Below, in pieces: positions 1-8,334 of a DNA stretch of 64,000 nt. This DNA comes from DATJPY01 sp035506135. Lineage in GTDB: Bacteria; Myxococcota_A; UBA9160; PR03. How positions within the stretch are numbered: the stretch's first letter is position 1; every line of letters starts with the position of its first letter. The stretch is from the NCBI GenBank assembly GCA_035506135.1, contig DATJPY010000112.1:62001-126000 (forward strand), given 5' to 3'. The notes under the pieces were generated by a model, which was not told where the DNA came from, did no database searches, and worked only from the letters and a program-made list of their open reading frames with translations. The position numbers were made by a program, and so were the translations under genes.

Positions 1-1
1 C

Positions 2-937
2 GCGGCCAGCTATCGCGTACCCGAGGGCCTCGCGGCCGGTCGCGGTGCCCGCAGCCGCCGTCTCGTGGCGCTCCCCGCGGAGCTGTCGCTTCGACTCGCG
101 GCGGGCCTCGATCGCGTCGACGTCCGGCTGCGCGTCGCGAATCGCGCGCGCGACCACCGGCTGCGGCTCGCGTGCGCTGCGCCGTTCCACGCCGAGCGCT
201 TCGAGGTCGAGTCGGCGTTCGAGGTCGCGGAGCGTCCGATCGCGCCCGCGCCGGACTCGTTCGGCGCGGCGAGGCCCTCGGAGCTCCCGATCGGCGCCGT
301 TCCGCAGCGCACCTTCGCGAGCATCCTCGGCGCGCGCGGTGCAACGAAGCTGGCGCTCACCGTGGCGAATCGCGGGGTGGCGGAGGTCGAGGCACTGCAG
401 GGCGCGGCGGGCTCCGCGCTCGCCCTCACCGTGCTGCGCGGGGTCGGCTGGCTCTCCCGCTCGGACCTCGCGCTCCGCCCGGGCCCGGCGGGCCCGGAGC
501 TCGCGACCCCGGGAGCCCAGGTGCTCGGGGAGCACGAGATCGAGCTGTCGCTTCGCCTGCACGCTGCCGGCGACGAGCGGCGAGCCGCCGAGGCACATGC
601 CTTCGCGTTCCCGCCCCTTGCGTTCGCGAGCGCCCCGCGCGCGGAGGGAGCGCTTGCCGACGGCGCCCGCCTCGTCGAGGTCGACGACCCGGCGGTCGCG
701 GTGTCCGCGATCGAGCCGCTCGCCGAAGGAGGCGTCGAGCTGAGGGTGGTTAACCTCAGCGCGCGAGCGAGACGGGTTCGGGTGCGCTGGAACGGAGCCG
801 GCGGGTCCGGGCTGCATCTCGTCGACCTGGGCGGACGGCCCGCCGGCAGCGGCGGGTTCGAGTCGGATCCGGGTGACGCGCGGGTGGGTCACCTGGATCT
901 CGGTCCGTGGAAGATCGCGGCGCTCCGAGCCGGCTGA
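2..937 (+). CDS. C-terminal part of a GH38-type alpha-mannosidase (5' end outside window)
   Basis: The frame is open from the left window edge, so this is the tail of a longer gene and the GTG at 65 is not taken as its start. The text near the start (VDVRLRVANRARDHRLRL) and in the middle (LTVLRGVGWLSRSDLALRPG followed by TPGAQVLGEHEIE) matches the beta-sandwich region that follows the catalytic domain in glycoside hydrolase family 38 alpha-mannosidases. These enzymes trim alpha-linked mannose from glycans. The catalytic (beta/alpha) barrel would lie upstream, outside the window, so activity cannot be judged. The gene ends in an ordinary TGA, and an intergenic promoter-like stretch follows before khpA. 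The family call is fairly sure; substrate and location are unknown. Confidence 0.72.
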   Translation, partial: AASYRVPEGLAAGRGARSRRLVALPAELSLRLAAGLDRVDVRLRVANRARDHRLRLACAAPFHAERFEVESAFEVAERPIAPAPDSFGAARPSELPIGAVPQRTFASILGARGATKLALTVANRGVAEVEALQGAAGSALALTVLRGVGWLSRSDLALRPGPAGPELATPGAQVLGEHEIELSLRLHAAGDERRAAEAHAFAFPPLAFASAPRAEGALADGARLVEVDDPAVAVSAIEPLAEGGVELRVVNLSARARRVRVRWNGAGGSGLHLVDLGGRPAGSGGFESDPGDARVGHLDLGPWKIAALRAG

Positions 938-940
938 TTT

Positions 941-973
941 TTGACCCGGAGGGCCGCGAGGTAGTGGTAAGAT
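941..973 (+). promoter_or_regulatory. Possible promoter for khpA
   Basis: A TTGACC hexamer (941-946) lies in a short T-rich stretch just after the mannosidase stop, and an extended -10-like TGG-TAAGAT ends at 973. The spacing between the boxes is about 21 bp, longer than ideal, so this may act mainly as an extended -10 promoter. It is the only AT-richer patch before khpA. Confidence 0.35.
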
Positions 974-1061
974 CAGTCGATTCCGCGACCCGCGGGGATC
1001 GGACGGCCCGTCGGTTTCCGGCAGATGATTCCGGCAGATGAGATGGGCGGGGAGGGCTCCC

Positions 1062-1295
1062 GTGAAGCAGCTGATCCAAGCCATCGTGCAGGCGCTCGTC
1101 GACAAGCCCGAGATGGTCCAGATCAAGGAGGTGATCGGCGAGCACGCGCACGTCCTCGAGCTGTCGGTCGCGAAAGAGGATCTCGGCAAGGTGATCGGGA
1201 AGGGCGGAGCGCACGCCTCCGCGATCCGCACGATCATGGCGGCGGCCAGCGGCAAGGAGAAGAAGCGCTACATCCTCGAGATCATCGAGCACTAG
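1062..1295 (+). CDS. khpA: KhpA, KH-domain RNA-binding protein
   Basis: This 77-residue protein is essentially a single KH domain with the RNA-contacting GxxG loop visible as VIGKGG, followed by the helix AHASAIRTIM. That is the full length expected of KhpA (YlqC), which pairs with KhpB in many bacteria and binds small and messenger RNAs. I chose the GTG at 1062 because a purine-rich GGGGAGGG lies just upstream and the protein then begins VKQLIQAIVQALVDKPE, like known family members; an ATG at 1038 would add eight unlikely residues. In many genomes khpA follows rpsP; here it is followed after 3 bp by an acyl-CoA synthetase gene, so the two are probably cotranscribed. Confidence 0.9.
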   Translation: MKQLIQAIVQALVDKPEMVQIKEVIGEHAHVLELSVAKEDLGKVIGKGGAHASAIRTIMAAASGKEKKRYILEIIEH

Positions 1296-1298
1296 GAC

Positions 1299-3122
1299 GT
1301 GGCGGTCGCCGCTCCCCGGTTCGACGCAGCACCCACCGTCGGCGCGCAGATCGAGGCCCGCGCCGCGCATCCCGAGGTCGCCGAGCGGGTCTTCCTCCGC
1401 CAGCACGAGCGGCAGTGGACCTATCGCCGCTACCGCGACGAGTGCGTGCGCGTCGCACGCTTCCTGCTCCGTCGCCTCCAGCCGATCGACGAGCGCCGTC
1501 CGGGTCACGTCGCGATGCTGCTCGAGAACCACCTCGAGATGCTCGCGCTGTACGGCGGGTGCGCCTACGCGGGGCTGACGCTCTTCGGAGTCAACACCGG
1601 CCTGCGCGGCGACACGCTCGCCGGCGTGCTCGAGCACTCCGGCGCTCGGGTCCTGGTGGTCGACGCGGCCCTCTATCCGGAGGTCGAGCGCATCCAGGGA
1701 CGCCTCCGCCGGATCGCGCCGGAGAACGTGCTCGTGCTCGGCGCCGGCGCCGCGGGCACGAGCGGGGCGCATGACTTCGAGGCCCATCTCTCCGACGAGG
1801 CCGGGGCGCCAGGGACGACTCTCGAGGCGCCCGGCCAGGCGGTCGATCCCTCGAGCAATCTGATGGTGATCTACACCTCCGGCACCACGGGGCTGCCGAA
1901 GGGGATCAACAACAACCACCTCAAGTTCTTCCTGATCGGCAAGGTCGTCGCCGCCAACCTCGGCCTCGGGCCGGACGATCGCGGCTACGCCTGCATGCCG
2001 CTGTTCCACTCGAACGCGATGTTCCTCGGCTTCCACCCCGCACTCGAGGCGTGTGCGAGCGTGGCCCTGCGCGAGCGCTTCAGCGCGAGCCGCTTCGTCC
2101 CCGACGTGCTCGACTACGGCGTCACCTTCTGGAACTACGTCGGCGAGCCGGTGCACTACGTGCTCGGCGCGATCGAGAAGCAGTACGGCGGCGACGAGGA
2201 GAAGATCGTGGCCGCGATCGCGCGCAATCCGCGCAACCGGTTGCGCTACGCGCTCGGCAACGGCGCCGCGCCGCCCGACATCGACCGCTTCACGCGCTGG
2301 CTCGGGCTCGAGGACATGTTCGAGCTCTACGGCTCGACCGAGGCCGCGATCAGCACCTTCCGCAAGAAGGGCGATCCGCGCGGCAGCGTGGGCGAGCTGA
2401 CCGATCCGACCGTCCGGATCCTCCGAGGCGACGGCTCCGAGAGCCCGGCGGCCGACCTGGCCGCGGACGGGCACATCCGGAACTACGAGGAGGCGGTGGG
2501 CGAGATCTGTCGGGTGGCGCCCGACACAGGGCTCTTCCAGGGGTACTTCGGCAACCCCGACGCCAACGCGTCGAAGGTGCGCGACGGCGTCTACCACTCC
2601 GGCGACCTCGGGCACGTCGTGGTCCGCGACGGGCGCCGCTACCTCTTCTTCGACGGCCGCACCGACGACTGGATCCGAAAGGACGGCGAGAACTTCTCCG
2701 CGGCGCAGGTGGCGCGGATGATGCAAGAGCACGAGGACGTCGACCTCGCCGCCGCCTACGGCGTTCCCTGCGCCGTCTCGGACGAGCTGGTGATGATCGC
2801 CCTGAAGCTCCGCCCCGGCCGCGCCTTCGATCCCGAGGCCTTCTTCGCCTTCTGCGACCGGCAGGTGACGCACGGCGGCATGGACCGCAAGTGGTTCCCG
2901 GACTTCGTGCGCGTGGTCGACGACTTCGAGTTCACGCAGACGCAGAAGATCCTGGTGCGCGAGCTCAAGCGCGCGCACTTCAACCGGCGCGGCCTCCCCG
3001 GCGCGCCGATCTACTGGCGCGAGCGCGGGGATCGCGGCTTCAAGCCGTTCACCGCGGCCGACTACGAGGCGCTGCGCGAGGCGTTCCGCAGCGCGGAGCG
3101 CCTCTCCCTGCTCGAGCGCTGA
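1299..3122 (+). CDS. FATP-like long-chain acyl-CoA synthetase (AMP-binding enzyme)
   Basis: The protein is an ANL-superfamily adenylate-forming enzyme of 607 residues. The phosphate-binding motif YTSGTTGLPKG lies near residue 190, ELYGSTEAAIS near residue 345, and the hinge or catalytic region includes YHSGDLG and FFDGRTDDWIRKDGENF. The C-terminal part (VPDFVRVVDDFEFTQTQK-like text, then YWRERGDRGFKPFT) resembles very-long-chain fatty-acid transport/acyl-CoA synthetase (FATP, FadD6) proteins more than the E. coli FadD type. It should activate a fatty or bile-acid-like carboxylate to its CoA thioester with ATP. The GTG start follows khpA by 3 bp without an obvious ribosome site, suggesting translational coupling. 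The substrate is not readable from sequence. Confidence 0.85.
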   Translation: MAVAAPRFDAAPTVGAQIEARAAHPEVAERVFLRQHERQWTYRRYRDECVRVARFLLRRLQPIDERRPGHVAMLLENHLEMLALYGGCAYAGLTLFGVNTGLRGDTLAGVLEHSGARVLVVDAALYPEVERIQGRLRRIAPENVLVLGAGAAGTSGAHDFEAHLSDEAGAPGTTLEAPGQAVDPSSNLMVIYTSGTTGLPKGINNNHLKFFLIGKVVAANLGLGPDDRGYACMPLFHSNAMFLGFHPALEACASVALRERFSASRFVPDVLDYGVTFWNYVGEPVHYVLGAIEKQYGGDEEKIVAAIARNPRNRLRYALGNGAAPPDIDRFTRWLGLEDMFELYGSTEAAISTFRKKGDPRGSVGELTDPTVRILRGDGSESPAADLAADGHIRNYEEAVGEICRVAPDTGLFQGYFGNPDANASKVRDGVYHSGDLGHVVVRDGRRYLFFDGRTDDWIRKDGENFSAAQVARMMQEHEDVDLAAAYGVPCAVSDELVMIALKLRPGRAFDPEAFFAFCDRQVTHGGMDRKWFPDFVRVVDDFEFTQTQKILVRELKRAHFNRRGLPGAPIYWRERGDRGFKPFTAADYEALREAFRSAERLSLLER

Positions 3123-3161
3123 TCGATTTCGAATCCGCGCTCGCCGAGGACGATCTCGTAA

Positions 3162-3179
3162 CCGGAGCGGAAGCTCCGG
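3162..3179. other. Hairpin in the gap before the TPR gene
   Basis: CCGGAGC and GCTCCGG form a perfect 7-bp stem closed by GGAA, a GNRA-type tetraloop. It sits about 40 bp after the acyl-CoA synthetase stop. No T-run follows, so it is at best a Rho-assisted end or mRNA-stabilising structure. The rest of the 193-bp gap holds nothing else I can name. Confidence 0.4.
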
Positions 3180-3315
3180 GGTCGTCCCGTCGGCGGGATG
3201 CGCCACCCGACCGCGGGCTTGCCCCGGGAGCCTGCCGGTCCGCCGGCTCGGCACGTGCGTTGCTCCTCTCTGGCGGGCCTGGCTGCTGGCCGGGTCCACG
3301 GGGGAAGGGGGGACG

Positions 3316-3804
3316 ATGAGCGGAATCCTGGGGTCGGAGGAATCGCTGCGCAGGGGCCAGGAGCTCCTGCGCTCCGGACTGGAGAACGCGGCGCTCGAGC
3401 ACTTCGCCAACGCGCACCGGCGCGATCCGTCGAATCCGCGCTACCGCTCGCACTACGGTTGGGCGGTGGCGCTGATCGAGCACCGCGTCGACCGCGGGCT
3501 GTCGCTCTGCAAGTCCGCCCTGCGGGACGCGCCCGACAGCCCCGATCTCTACCACAACCTGGCGCGCGTCCTGCTCGCGAGCGGTCGCAAGTCGGAGGCG
3601 TTCCGCTACGTGCGGCGCGGCCTGATGGTGGATCCGCGCCACGCCCCATTGCTCCTCGAATGGCGCCGCCTCGGTGTCCGCCGCGGCCCGGTGCTCCCCT
3701 TCCTCCCGCGCCGTCATCCGGTCAATCGATGGCTCGGGCGGCTCCGCGGCAAGCTGGTGCGGGACTTCATCCCGCGCGTCGATCTCATCGCCGAGCCCTC
3801 CTGA
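3316..3804 (+). CDS. Small TPR-repeat protein
   Basis: The 162-residue product contains at least two tetratricopeptide-like helical pairs: around residues 8-40 (SLRRGQELLRSGLENAALEH) and 74-110 (PDLYHNLARVLLASGRKSEA), each ending in the typical DP. The C-terminal third is basic and proline/arginine-rich (LPFLPRRHPVNRWLGRLRGK) and has no recognised domain. There is no signal peptide or membrane segment, so it is probably cytoplasmic and acts as a protein-binding scaffold; the partner is unknown. The ATG has a very strong purine stretch (GGGGGAAGGGGGGA) upstream, which implies efficient translation. It stands alone, with its own intergenic gaps on both sides. Confidence 0.7.
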   Translation: MSGILGSEESLRRGQELLRSGLENAALEHFANAHRRDPSNPRYRSHYGWAVALIEHRVDRGLSLCKSALRDAPDSPDLYHNLARVLLASGRKSEAFRYVRRGLMVDPRHAPLLLEWRRLGVRRGPVLPFLPRRHPVNRWLGRLRGKLVRDFIPRVDLIAEPS

Positions 3805-3828
3805 GACGCTCCGCCGCCCCGGCTTCGG

Positions 3829-3857
3829 TTGACTTCACCGGGCCGAATGGGTACTCA
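3829..3857 (+). promoter_or_regulatory. Sigma70-like promoter of the bS22-type gene
   Basis: TTGACT (3829-3834) and TACTCA (3852-3857) are separated by 17 bp. The predicted start near 3864 leaves about 22 nt of leader, which contains the GGAGGGGG ribosome site of the small gene. The same TTGACT box recurs before the next small gene at 4085. Confidence 0.55.
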
Positions 3858-3886
3858 TGCCGCCCGTTCCGGACTGGAGGGGGCCC

Positions 3887-3979
3887 GTGGGCAGCGTCGT
3901 CAAATGGCGTCGCAAGAAGATGCGCAAGCACAAGAAGCGCAAGCTTCTCCGCCAGCAGCGACACAAGCGCAAGCGCTGA
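3887..3979 (+). CDS. bS22 / AURKAIP1-COX24-domain small ribosomal peptide
   Basis: This 30-residue, extremely basic peptide reads GSVVKWRRKKMRKHKKRKLL after its GTG start and ends in QQRHKRKR. The pattern GSVxKxRRKxMxKxKxRKLL is that of AURKAIP1/COX24-domain proteins, which include the mitochondrial small-subunit protein mS38 and the bacterial bS22 of mycobacteria and Bacteroidetes; they lie at the decoding side of the small subunit. The gene is far too short for usual gene-finder thresholds, but the family pattern, the strong GGAGGGGG site 5-12 nt upstream of GTG and a well-spaced promoter support it. The usual C-terminal RRKxGK tail is replaced by HKRKR. Family call is good; ribosome association is inferred from homology. 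Confidence 0.82.
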   Translation: MGSVVKWRRKKMRKHKKRKLLRQQRHKRKR

Positions 3980-4084
3980 GCCCGGCGCCGCGATGCGGCG
4001 CATCCTCCGATCGCTCCCGCCCAAGAATCCATTCGCGCGCCGCAGCTTCGATGCTCATCAGCTTGATTTTTTTGCGTTTCTGAC

Positions 4085-4113
4085 TTGACTCACCTCCGAG
4101 AACGGTGTAAGCC
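4085..4113 (+). promoter_or_regulatory. Sigma70-like promoter upstream of the KKAxx peptide gene
   Basis: TTGACT (4085-4090) is followed after 17 bp by TAAGCC (4108-4113), or after 15 bp by the better -10 match TGTAAG. The box sits in the most AT-rich patch of the area, just after a T-run. Transcription from here would produce a leader of roughly 250 nt before the small coding region at 4373. Confidence 0.5.
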
Positions 4114-4144
4114 TGACTCGCAAGAACGGCCGTAGAGCCGCGGA

Positions 4145-4230
4145 TTGTGGCCACAACGAGGGCAGATTGCCTTCAAGTCGCCGGCTCCGGCGCCCGATGA
4201 GGGCGCACGAAAGAGGCTCTCGAAGAGCCT
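4145..4230 (+). other. Run of consecutive inverted repeats in a long untranslated leader
   Basis: The 393-bp stretch 3980-4372 has no convincing gene. Within it several inverted repeats follow one another: TTGTGGCCACAA (4145-4156), GGCA-GAT-TGCC (4161-4171), GCCGG-CT-CCGGC (4180-4191), GCGCCC-GATGA-GGGCGC (4190-4206) and AGGCTCT-CGA-AGAGCCT (4214-4230). The third and fourth share bases and would be alternatives. This could be a structured mRNA leader or a small RNA. It does not match RNase P, tmRNA, SRP RNA or 6S landmarks that I can recognise. Confidence 0.4.
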
Positions 4231-4372
4231 GGGCCGAGCGACGGGGACATGGGGCGGGTAGCGAGGACGCTGTCCGTCCGTCCAGTCTCGAGGCGCGCAG
4301 GGGCATCGGCTCCTGACTCTCGGGTCTGGATGACCGCGGCGCTGGGGCCACGAAAGGGGGGTGACCCAAGCT

Positions 4373-4474
4373 ATGGCACGACGACGCAAGAAGGCGGCCT
4401 CGAAGAAGGCCGGCGGGAAGAAGGCCGGTCGCAAGAAGGCCGGTCGCAAGAAGGCTCGCCGGCGCTCGGCCTAG
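4373..4474 (+). CDS. Tiny histone-tail-like Lys/Ala/Arg repeat peptide
   Basis: The predicted peptide has 33 residues: MARRR, then five KKAxx pentapeptides (KKAAS, KKAGG, KKAGR, KKAGR, KKARR), then RSA. This composition is that of histone-H1-like C-terminal tails (for example Hc1, AlgP), which bind DNA or RNA without a fixed fold. The ATG has GGGGGGTG about 10 nt upstream, and a textbook terminator begins 45 bp after the stop, so the gene has its own transcription unit. A nucleoid or RNA-binding role is an inference from charge alone. It might also be a short fragment surviving from a larger histone-like gene, but start, ribosome site and terminator look intact. Confidence 0.62.
   Translation: MARRRKKAASKKAGGKKAGRKKAGRKKARRRSA
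4388..4462 (+). repeat. Five 15-bp tandem repeats within the KKAxx gene
   Basis: Five consecutive 15-bp units each begin AAGAAGGC and encode KKAxx. Units three and four are identical (AAGAAGGCCGGTCGC). Tandem duplication of the 15-mer is the simplest origin; the copy number probably varies between strains. Confidence 0.8.
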
Positions 4475-4518
4475 CCGAGAGCTGCGGCTTCGAGGCCTTC
4501 TTCAGGGAAGGTCTGGGA

Positions 4519-4546
4519 CCCCGGCCGGCACTGCCGGCCGGGGTTT
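4519..4546 (+). terminator. Rho-independent terminator after the KKAxx gene
   Basis: CCCCGGCCGGCA and TGCCGGCCGGGG are a perfect 12-base inverted repeat separated by one C (so the real loop uses a few stem bases), followed directly by TTTCCTT. It isolates the small basic-peptide gene from rpoZ. Confidence 0.8.
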
Positions 4547-4609
4547 CCTTCTCCGGGCGCGCTGCTACTACTCAGCGCTCGCTCGGATCCGACCGGAGGT
4601 TCCCCGCTG

Positions 4610-4819
4610 ATGGCCCGCATCACCGTCGAGGACTGCATCAAACAGGTCCCGAATCGCTTCCACCTGGTCCAGATGGCGGCGATCCGCGCCAAGCAGCTGA
4701 AGCGCGGCTCGCGCTCGCTGCTCGCGCAGGGCGAGAACAAGGAGGTCGTGACCTCGCTGCGCGAGATCGCGGCCGGCTACATCAAGCCGGACTATCCCGA
4801 CGAGGCGGCGCCCGAGTAG
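4610..4819 (+). CDS. rpoZ: RNA polymerase omega subunit
   Basis: The 69-residue protein begins MARITVEDCIKQVPNRFHLV and continues AAIRAKQLKRGS, which is the conserved core of the omega subunit that latches around the beta-prime C-terminus and helps assemble RNA polymerase. Length fits the short omega versions. The ATG is preceded by CCGGAGG. In many proteobacteria rpoZ follows gmk and precedes spoT; neither is present here, so the gene stands alone after the terminator at 4519. Its stop lies 10 bp from the stop of the convergent kinase-like gene. Confidence 0.92.
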   Translation: MARITVEDCIKQVPNRFHLVQMAAIRAKQLKRGSRSLLAQGENKEVVTSLREIAAGYIKPDYPDEAAPE

Positions 4820-4829
4820 GCGCCGATCG

Positions 4830-6119
4830 CTACCCGAGGGTCTGGACGGGCACCCGGAAGGAGAAGCGGCTGCCCACGCCGACCTCGCTCTGCAGCTCGA
4901 GCGATCCCCCGACCAGCTTCAGCAGATCGCGCACCAGCGCGAGGCCGAGGCCCGAGCCGCGGTACTTGGTCGATGCGAGCTCGTCCACCTGGAAGAACTC
5001 GTCGAAGATGAACTGCTGATCGTCCGGGCAGATGCCGATCCCGGTGTCGCGGATCTCGCAGATCAGCTCGCCGCCCGCCACGCGCGCCGAGATGTCGATG
5101 GTCCCCTGCGCCGTGAACTTCGCGGCATTGTCGAGCAGCAGGAACAGGATCTGGTTGATCTTGGCGAGGTCGGTCCGGATCTTGGGCAGCGGCTCCTCGA
5201 AGTGCTTCTCGATGGCGACCGGGTTGTTGCCGATCGTGTCCTGGACGCTGAAGATGGCTTCCTCGACCACCTCGCGGAAGTTCACGTCCTGGACCTCGAC
5301 CGACATCTCGCCCTGCTTGATCCGCCACAGGTCGAGGATGTTCTGGAGCGTCCGCAGGAACGCCGTCCCGTCGTCGAGGGCCCGGCGCAGGCACTGCTGC
5401 GCGGTCTCCGACAGCACGTCGTTCTCGCCCGCCAGGACCGCGATGATCGACTCGATGATGCTGTTGAGCGGCGTGCGCAGCTCGCGGGACATCTTCTCGA
5501 TGAAGTCGTTCTTGAGCTTCTCCACCTGACCCAGGCGCTCGTTGCTGCGCAGGAGCTCGATGTCCTGGGCGAACAGCGCCTCCGACAGCTTGAGCACCTC
5601 GTCGCTTCGGTCCTCCGCCGCCTGGGCGTTCTCGCGCAGTGTGCGGAGGGCGGTGTCGAGCTCCTCGGTGCAGGCAGCCTGCGCCAGGCGGGCGGCCAGC
5701 GCCTCGCCGGCGAGGTCGATCAGCGCCGCCGCCGCGCCCGCGGTCGCGTCGGGCGTCGCCGCGGCCAGCACGGCCAGCACGCGCCCCTGGTCGGCGATCG
5801 GCACGAGCGCCACCCCACCGGCGCCGCGGGCGCCGAGCGCCGGAGGCCCGTCGATGCGCGACGGGCTGCCCTGCGCAGCCGCCTCTCTCACGGCCTGGGA
5901 GATCGCCTCGGCCGCGGTGCGCGCCGCGTCCGGTGAGGCCACGCCGGCTGCCGTCCGCAGCCGCAGCTCGCCTCCCTCGCTCTCGCGCGCGAAGAGCAGG
6001 ACGCTGCCCTCGGTGGCCGTGGCGAGGCGGGTCACCAGCGCGCGCATGGCCTGGGCGAGGTCGGCCCTGCGGCCCGAGACCGGGTCGCGCTCCGCAGGCG
6101 CGTGCACCGCAGAAGCCAC
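4830..6119 (-). CDS. Sensor-kinase-like protein with Arg in place of the phospho-acceptor His
   Basis: The 429-residue protein has an N-terminal GAF-like region (about 20-150), a coiled coil (about 150-205), a HisKA-type dimerisation helix and a HATPase_c domain. The ATP-binding boxes are intact: NQILFLLLDNAAKFT (N box), DTGIGI (G1) and GSGLGLALV (G2). The H box reads MSRELRTPLN, so the usual SHELRTPLN histidine is Arg212 (codon CGC at 5486-5484). It should bind ATP but cannot autophosphorylate at the normal site, so it may act as a regulator or partner kinase. The GTG start has GGAGG upstream and begins 8 nt after the pilT stop, so it is probably cotranscribed with pilT. No membrane segments are visible. 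Confidence 0.85.
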   Translation of the reverse strand: MASAVHAPAERDPVSGRRADLAQAMRALVTRLATATEGSVLLFARESEGGELRLRTAAGVASPDAARTAAEAISQAVREAAAQGSPSRIDGPPALGARGAGGVALVPIADQGRVLAVLAAATPDATAGAAAALIDLAGEALAARLAQAACTEELDTALRTLRENAQAAEDRSDEVLKLSEALFAQDIELLRSNERLGQVEKLKNDFIEKMSRELRTPLNSIIESIIAVLAGENDVLSETAQQCLRRALDDGTAFLRTLQNILDLWRIKQGEMSVEVQDVNFREVVEEAIFSVQDTIGNNPVAIEKHFEEPLPKIRTDLAKINQILFLLLDNAAKFTAQGTIDISARVAGGELICEIRDTGIGICPDDQQFIFDEFFQVDELASTKYRGSGLGLALVRDLLKLVGGSLELQSEVGVGSRFSFRVPVQTLG

Positions 6120-6127
6120 GGGCCCTC

Positions 6128-7276
<1,149 letters not shown>

Positions 7277-7478
7277 GGGCGCGTGTCCTCGCGGGATCTC
7301 GCCCCGCCCATCGACCGGCGGCCGCGGCGCCGGTTCGCCGTCTGATCCGACGGGCGTATCGGCGTTTCGGGCGCCTGCTTGACCGGGTTCCGATGGCCGG
7401 GCGGCCGCCTCGGCGGACGGGCTCCGCTATACTGCGTCCGCTCGTCGCCCGCGGGTTCTTGGCCATCCCGAGGCTTCC

Positions 7479-8036
7479 GTGCGTTTCTCCAGGCGGCTCG
7501 CCGCGATCATCGCCCTCCTGACCGCTGCGTCGATCGCGTTCGGCGACGCCTGCGCGGCCTGGGCCGCCGGCTCCGACACCTCGAGCGCGCGAACGACGAC
7601 CCCTGCCGCCTCGGGGGGCCCGGACCTCGATCACCTGCTCAAGCTTCCGGACTCGGACTACGGGTTCGAGAAGAAGGGCGGGGCGACCCGCAGCGAGTGG
7701 CGAGCGCGCTTCCTGGAGGCGCGCTCGAGCGTCGATGCAGCCCAGGCTGCCCTCGCGAAGGCCGAGCACGCGCTGGCCGAGCAGGGAGGCGGGAGCCAGG
7801 CCTGGACCTTCACGCCACCCGGTCTTCCCGAGGGCGCGAGCTCGGAGCCCAACGACGGTGCGCAGCTTCGCCAGGAGGTCAAGAAGGACCGCGCGGAGGT
7901 GGAGCGCGCGCAATCGAGGCTGCGCGAGCTCGAGGTCCAGGCGAACCTCGCCGGCGTTCCCGACGACTGGCGTGGATCGAGGACGGAACCGAGCACCAAG
8001 AACGAAAGCGTTCCCGCAGGCACCGGCGGCAAGTAG
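7479..8036 (+). CDS. Secreted coiled-coil protein of unknown function
   Basis: The 185-residue product has a cleavable signal peptide (FSRRLAAIIALLTAASIAFG with likely cleavage after AWA or ASG), a short low-complexity Ser/Thr/Ala segment, then LDHLLKLPDSDYGFEKKGGA and a charged helical region rich in Ala, Glu and Arg (about 75-105 and 130-160) that should form coiled coils. I do not recognise a named family, though similar short envelope proteins with LPxxxY-type motifs occur in related bacteria. A TATACT -10-like box lies at 7428-7433. The gene diverges from pilT, but nothing else ties it to pili. Confidence 0.6.
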   Translation: MRFSRRLAAIIALLTAASIAFGDACAAWAAGSDTSSARTTTPAASGGPDLDHLLKLPDSDYGFEKKGGATRSEWRARFLEARSSVDAAQAALAKAEHALAEQGGGSQAWTFTPPGLPEGASSEPNDGAQLRQEVKKDRAEVERAQSRLRELEVQANLAGVPDDWRGSRTEPSTKNESVPAGTGGK

Positions 8037-8229
8037 CGGCGGGAAGACGGCTCCCGCTCTCGAATCCGCTGGGAGATCGCGCGGTCGCGCGCGCCCCCGC
8101 GTGGCGGCTGCCGCCGCGCGCACGGCTGGCATCCGCCTTGCTCCTCCCCACGTCCGGGAGAGGGGGAGCGCGCAGCACGCCGGAGGGGGCGATGGTGGCC
8201 GCGAAGGGGTTCCTCCCTGCGCGCTCGAC

Positions 8230-8263
8230 GGATCCGCCCGGGCAGGAGGGCCCGGGCGGATCC
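8230..8263. terminator. Strong inverted repeat, possible bidirectional transcription end
   Basis: GGATCCGCCCGGG and CCCGGGCGGATCC are perfectly complementary over 13 bp with an 8-nt loop. No T-run follows, so this is not a canonical intrinsic terminator, but its stability between two plus-strand units suggests an RNA end or block. The remainder of the 298-bp gap 8037-8334 shows no gene. Confidence 0.5.
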
Positions 8264-8334
8264 GATCTCTCCTGGCGCCGCGTTCTCGACGCGGTGCCGG
8301 CCGCCGGCTAGCTTGCGCCGCGCGAGGAGGGCGC

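Noticed and set aside
756..3410. Long minus-strand frame opposite khpA and the acyl-CoA synthetase
   Set aside because: Same shadow effect; the peptide has no recognisable motif and the plus-strand genes have clear signatures.
4090..4449. Minus-strand frame across the structured leader and KKAxx gene
   Set aside because: It encodes a Phe/Arg/Pro-rich low-complexity peptide that is simply the reverse of the repeat; no ribosome site.
4388..4462. CRISPR-like array
   Set aside because: The 15-bp units are directly adjacent, with no spacers, and are explained as a coding tandem repeat.
7428..7433. Promoter call for the secreted coiled-coil gene
   Set aside because: TATACT is a good -10 match, but no -35 box is found at 16-19 bp; left out of the feature list as incomplete.
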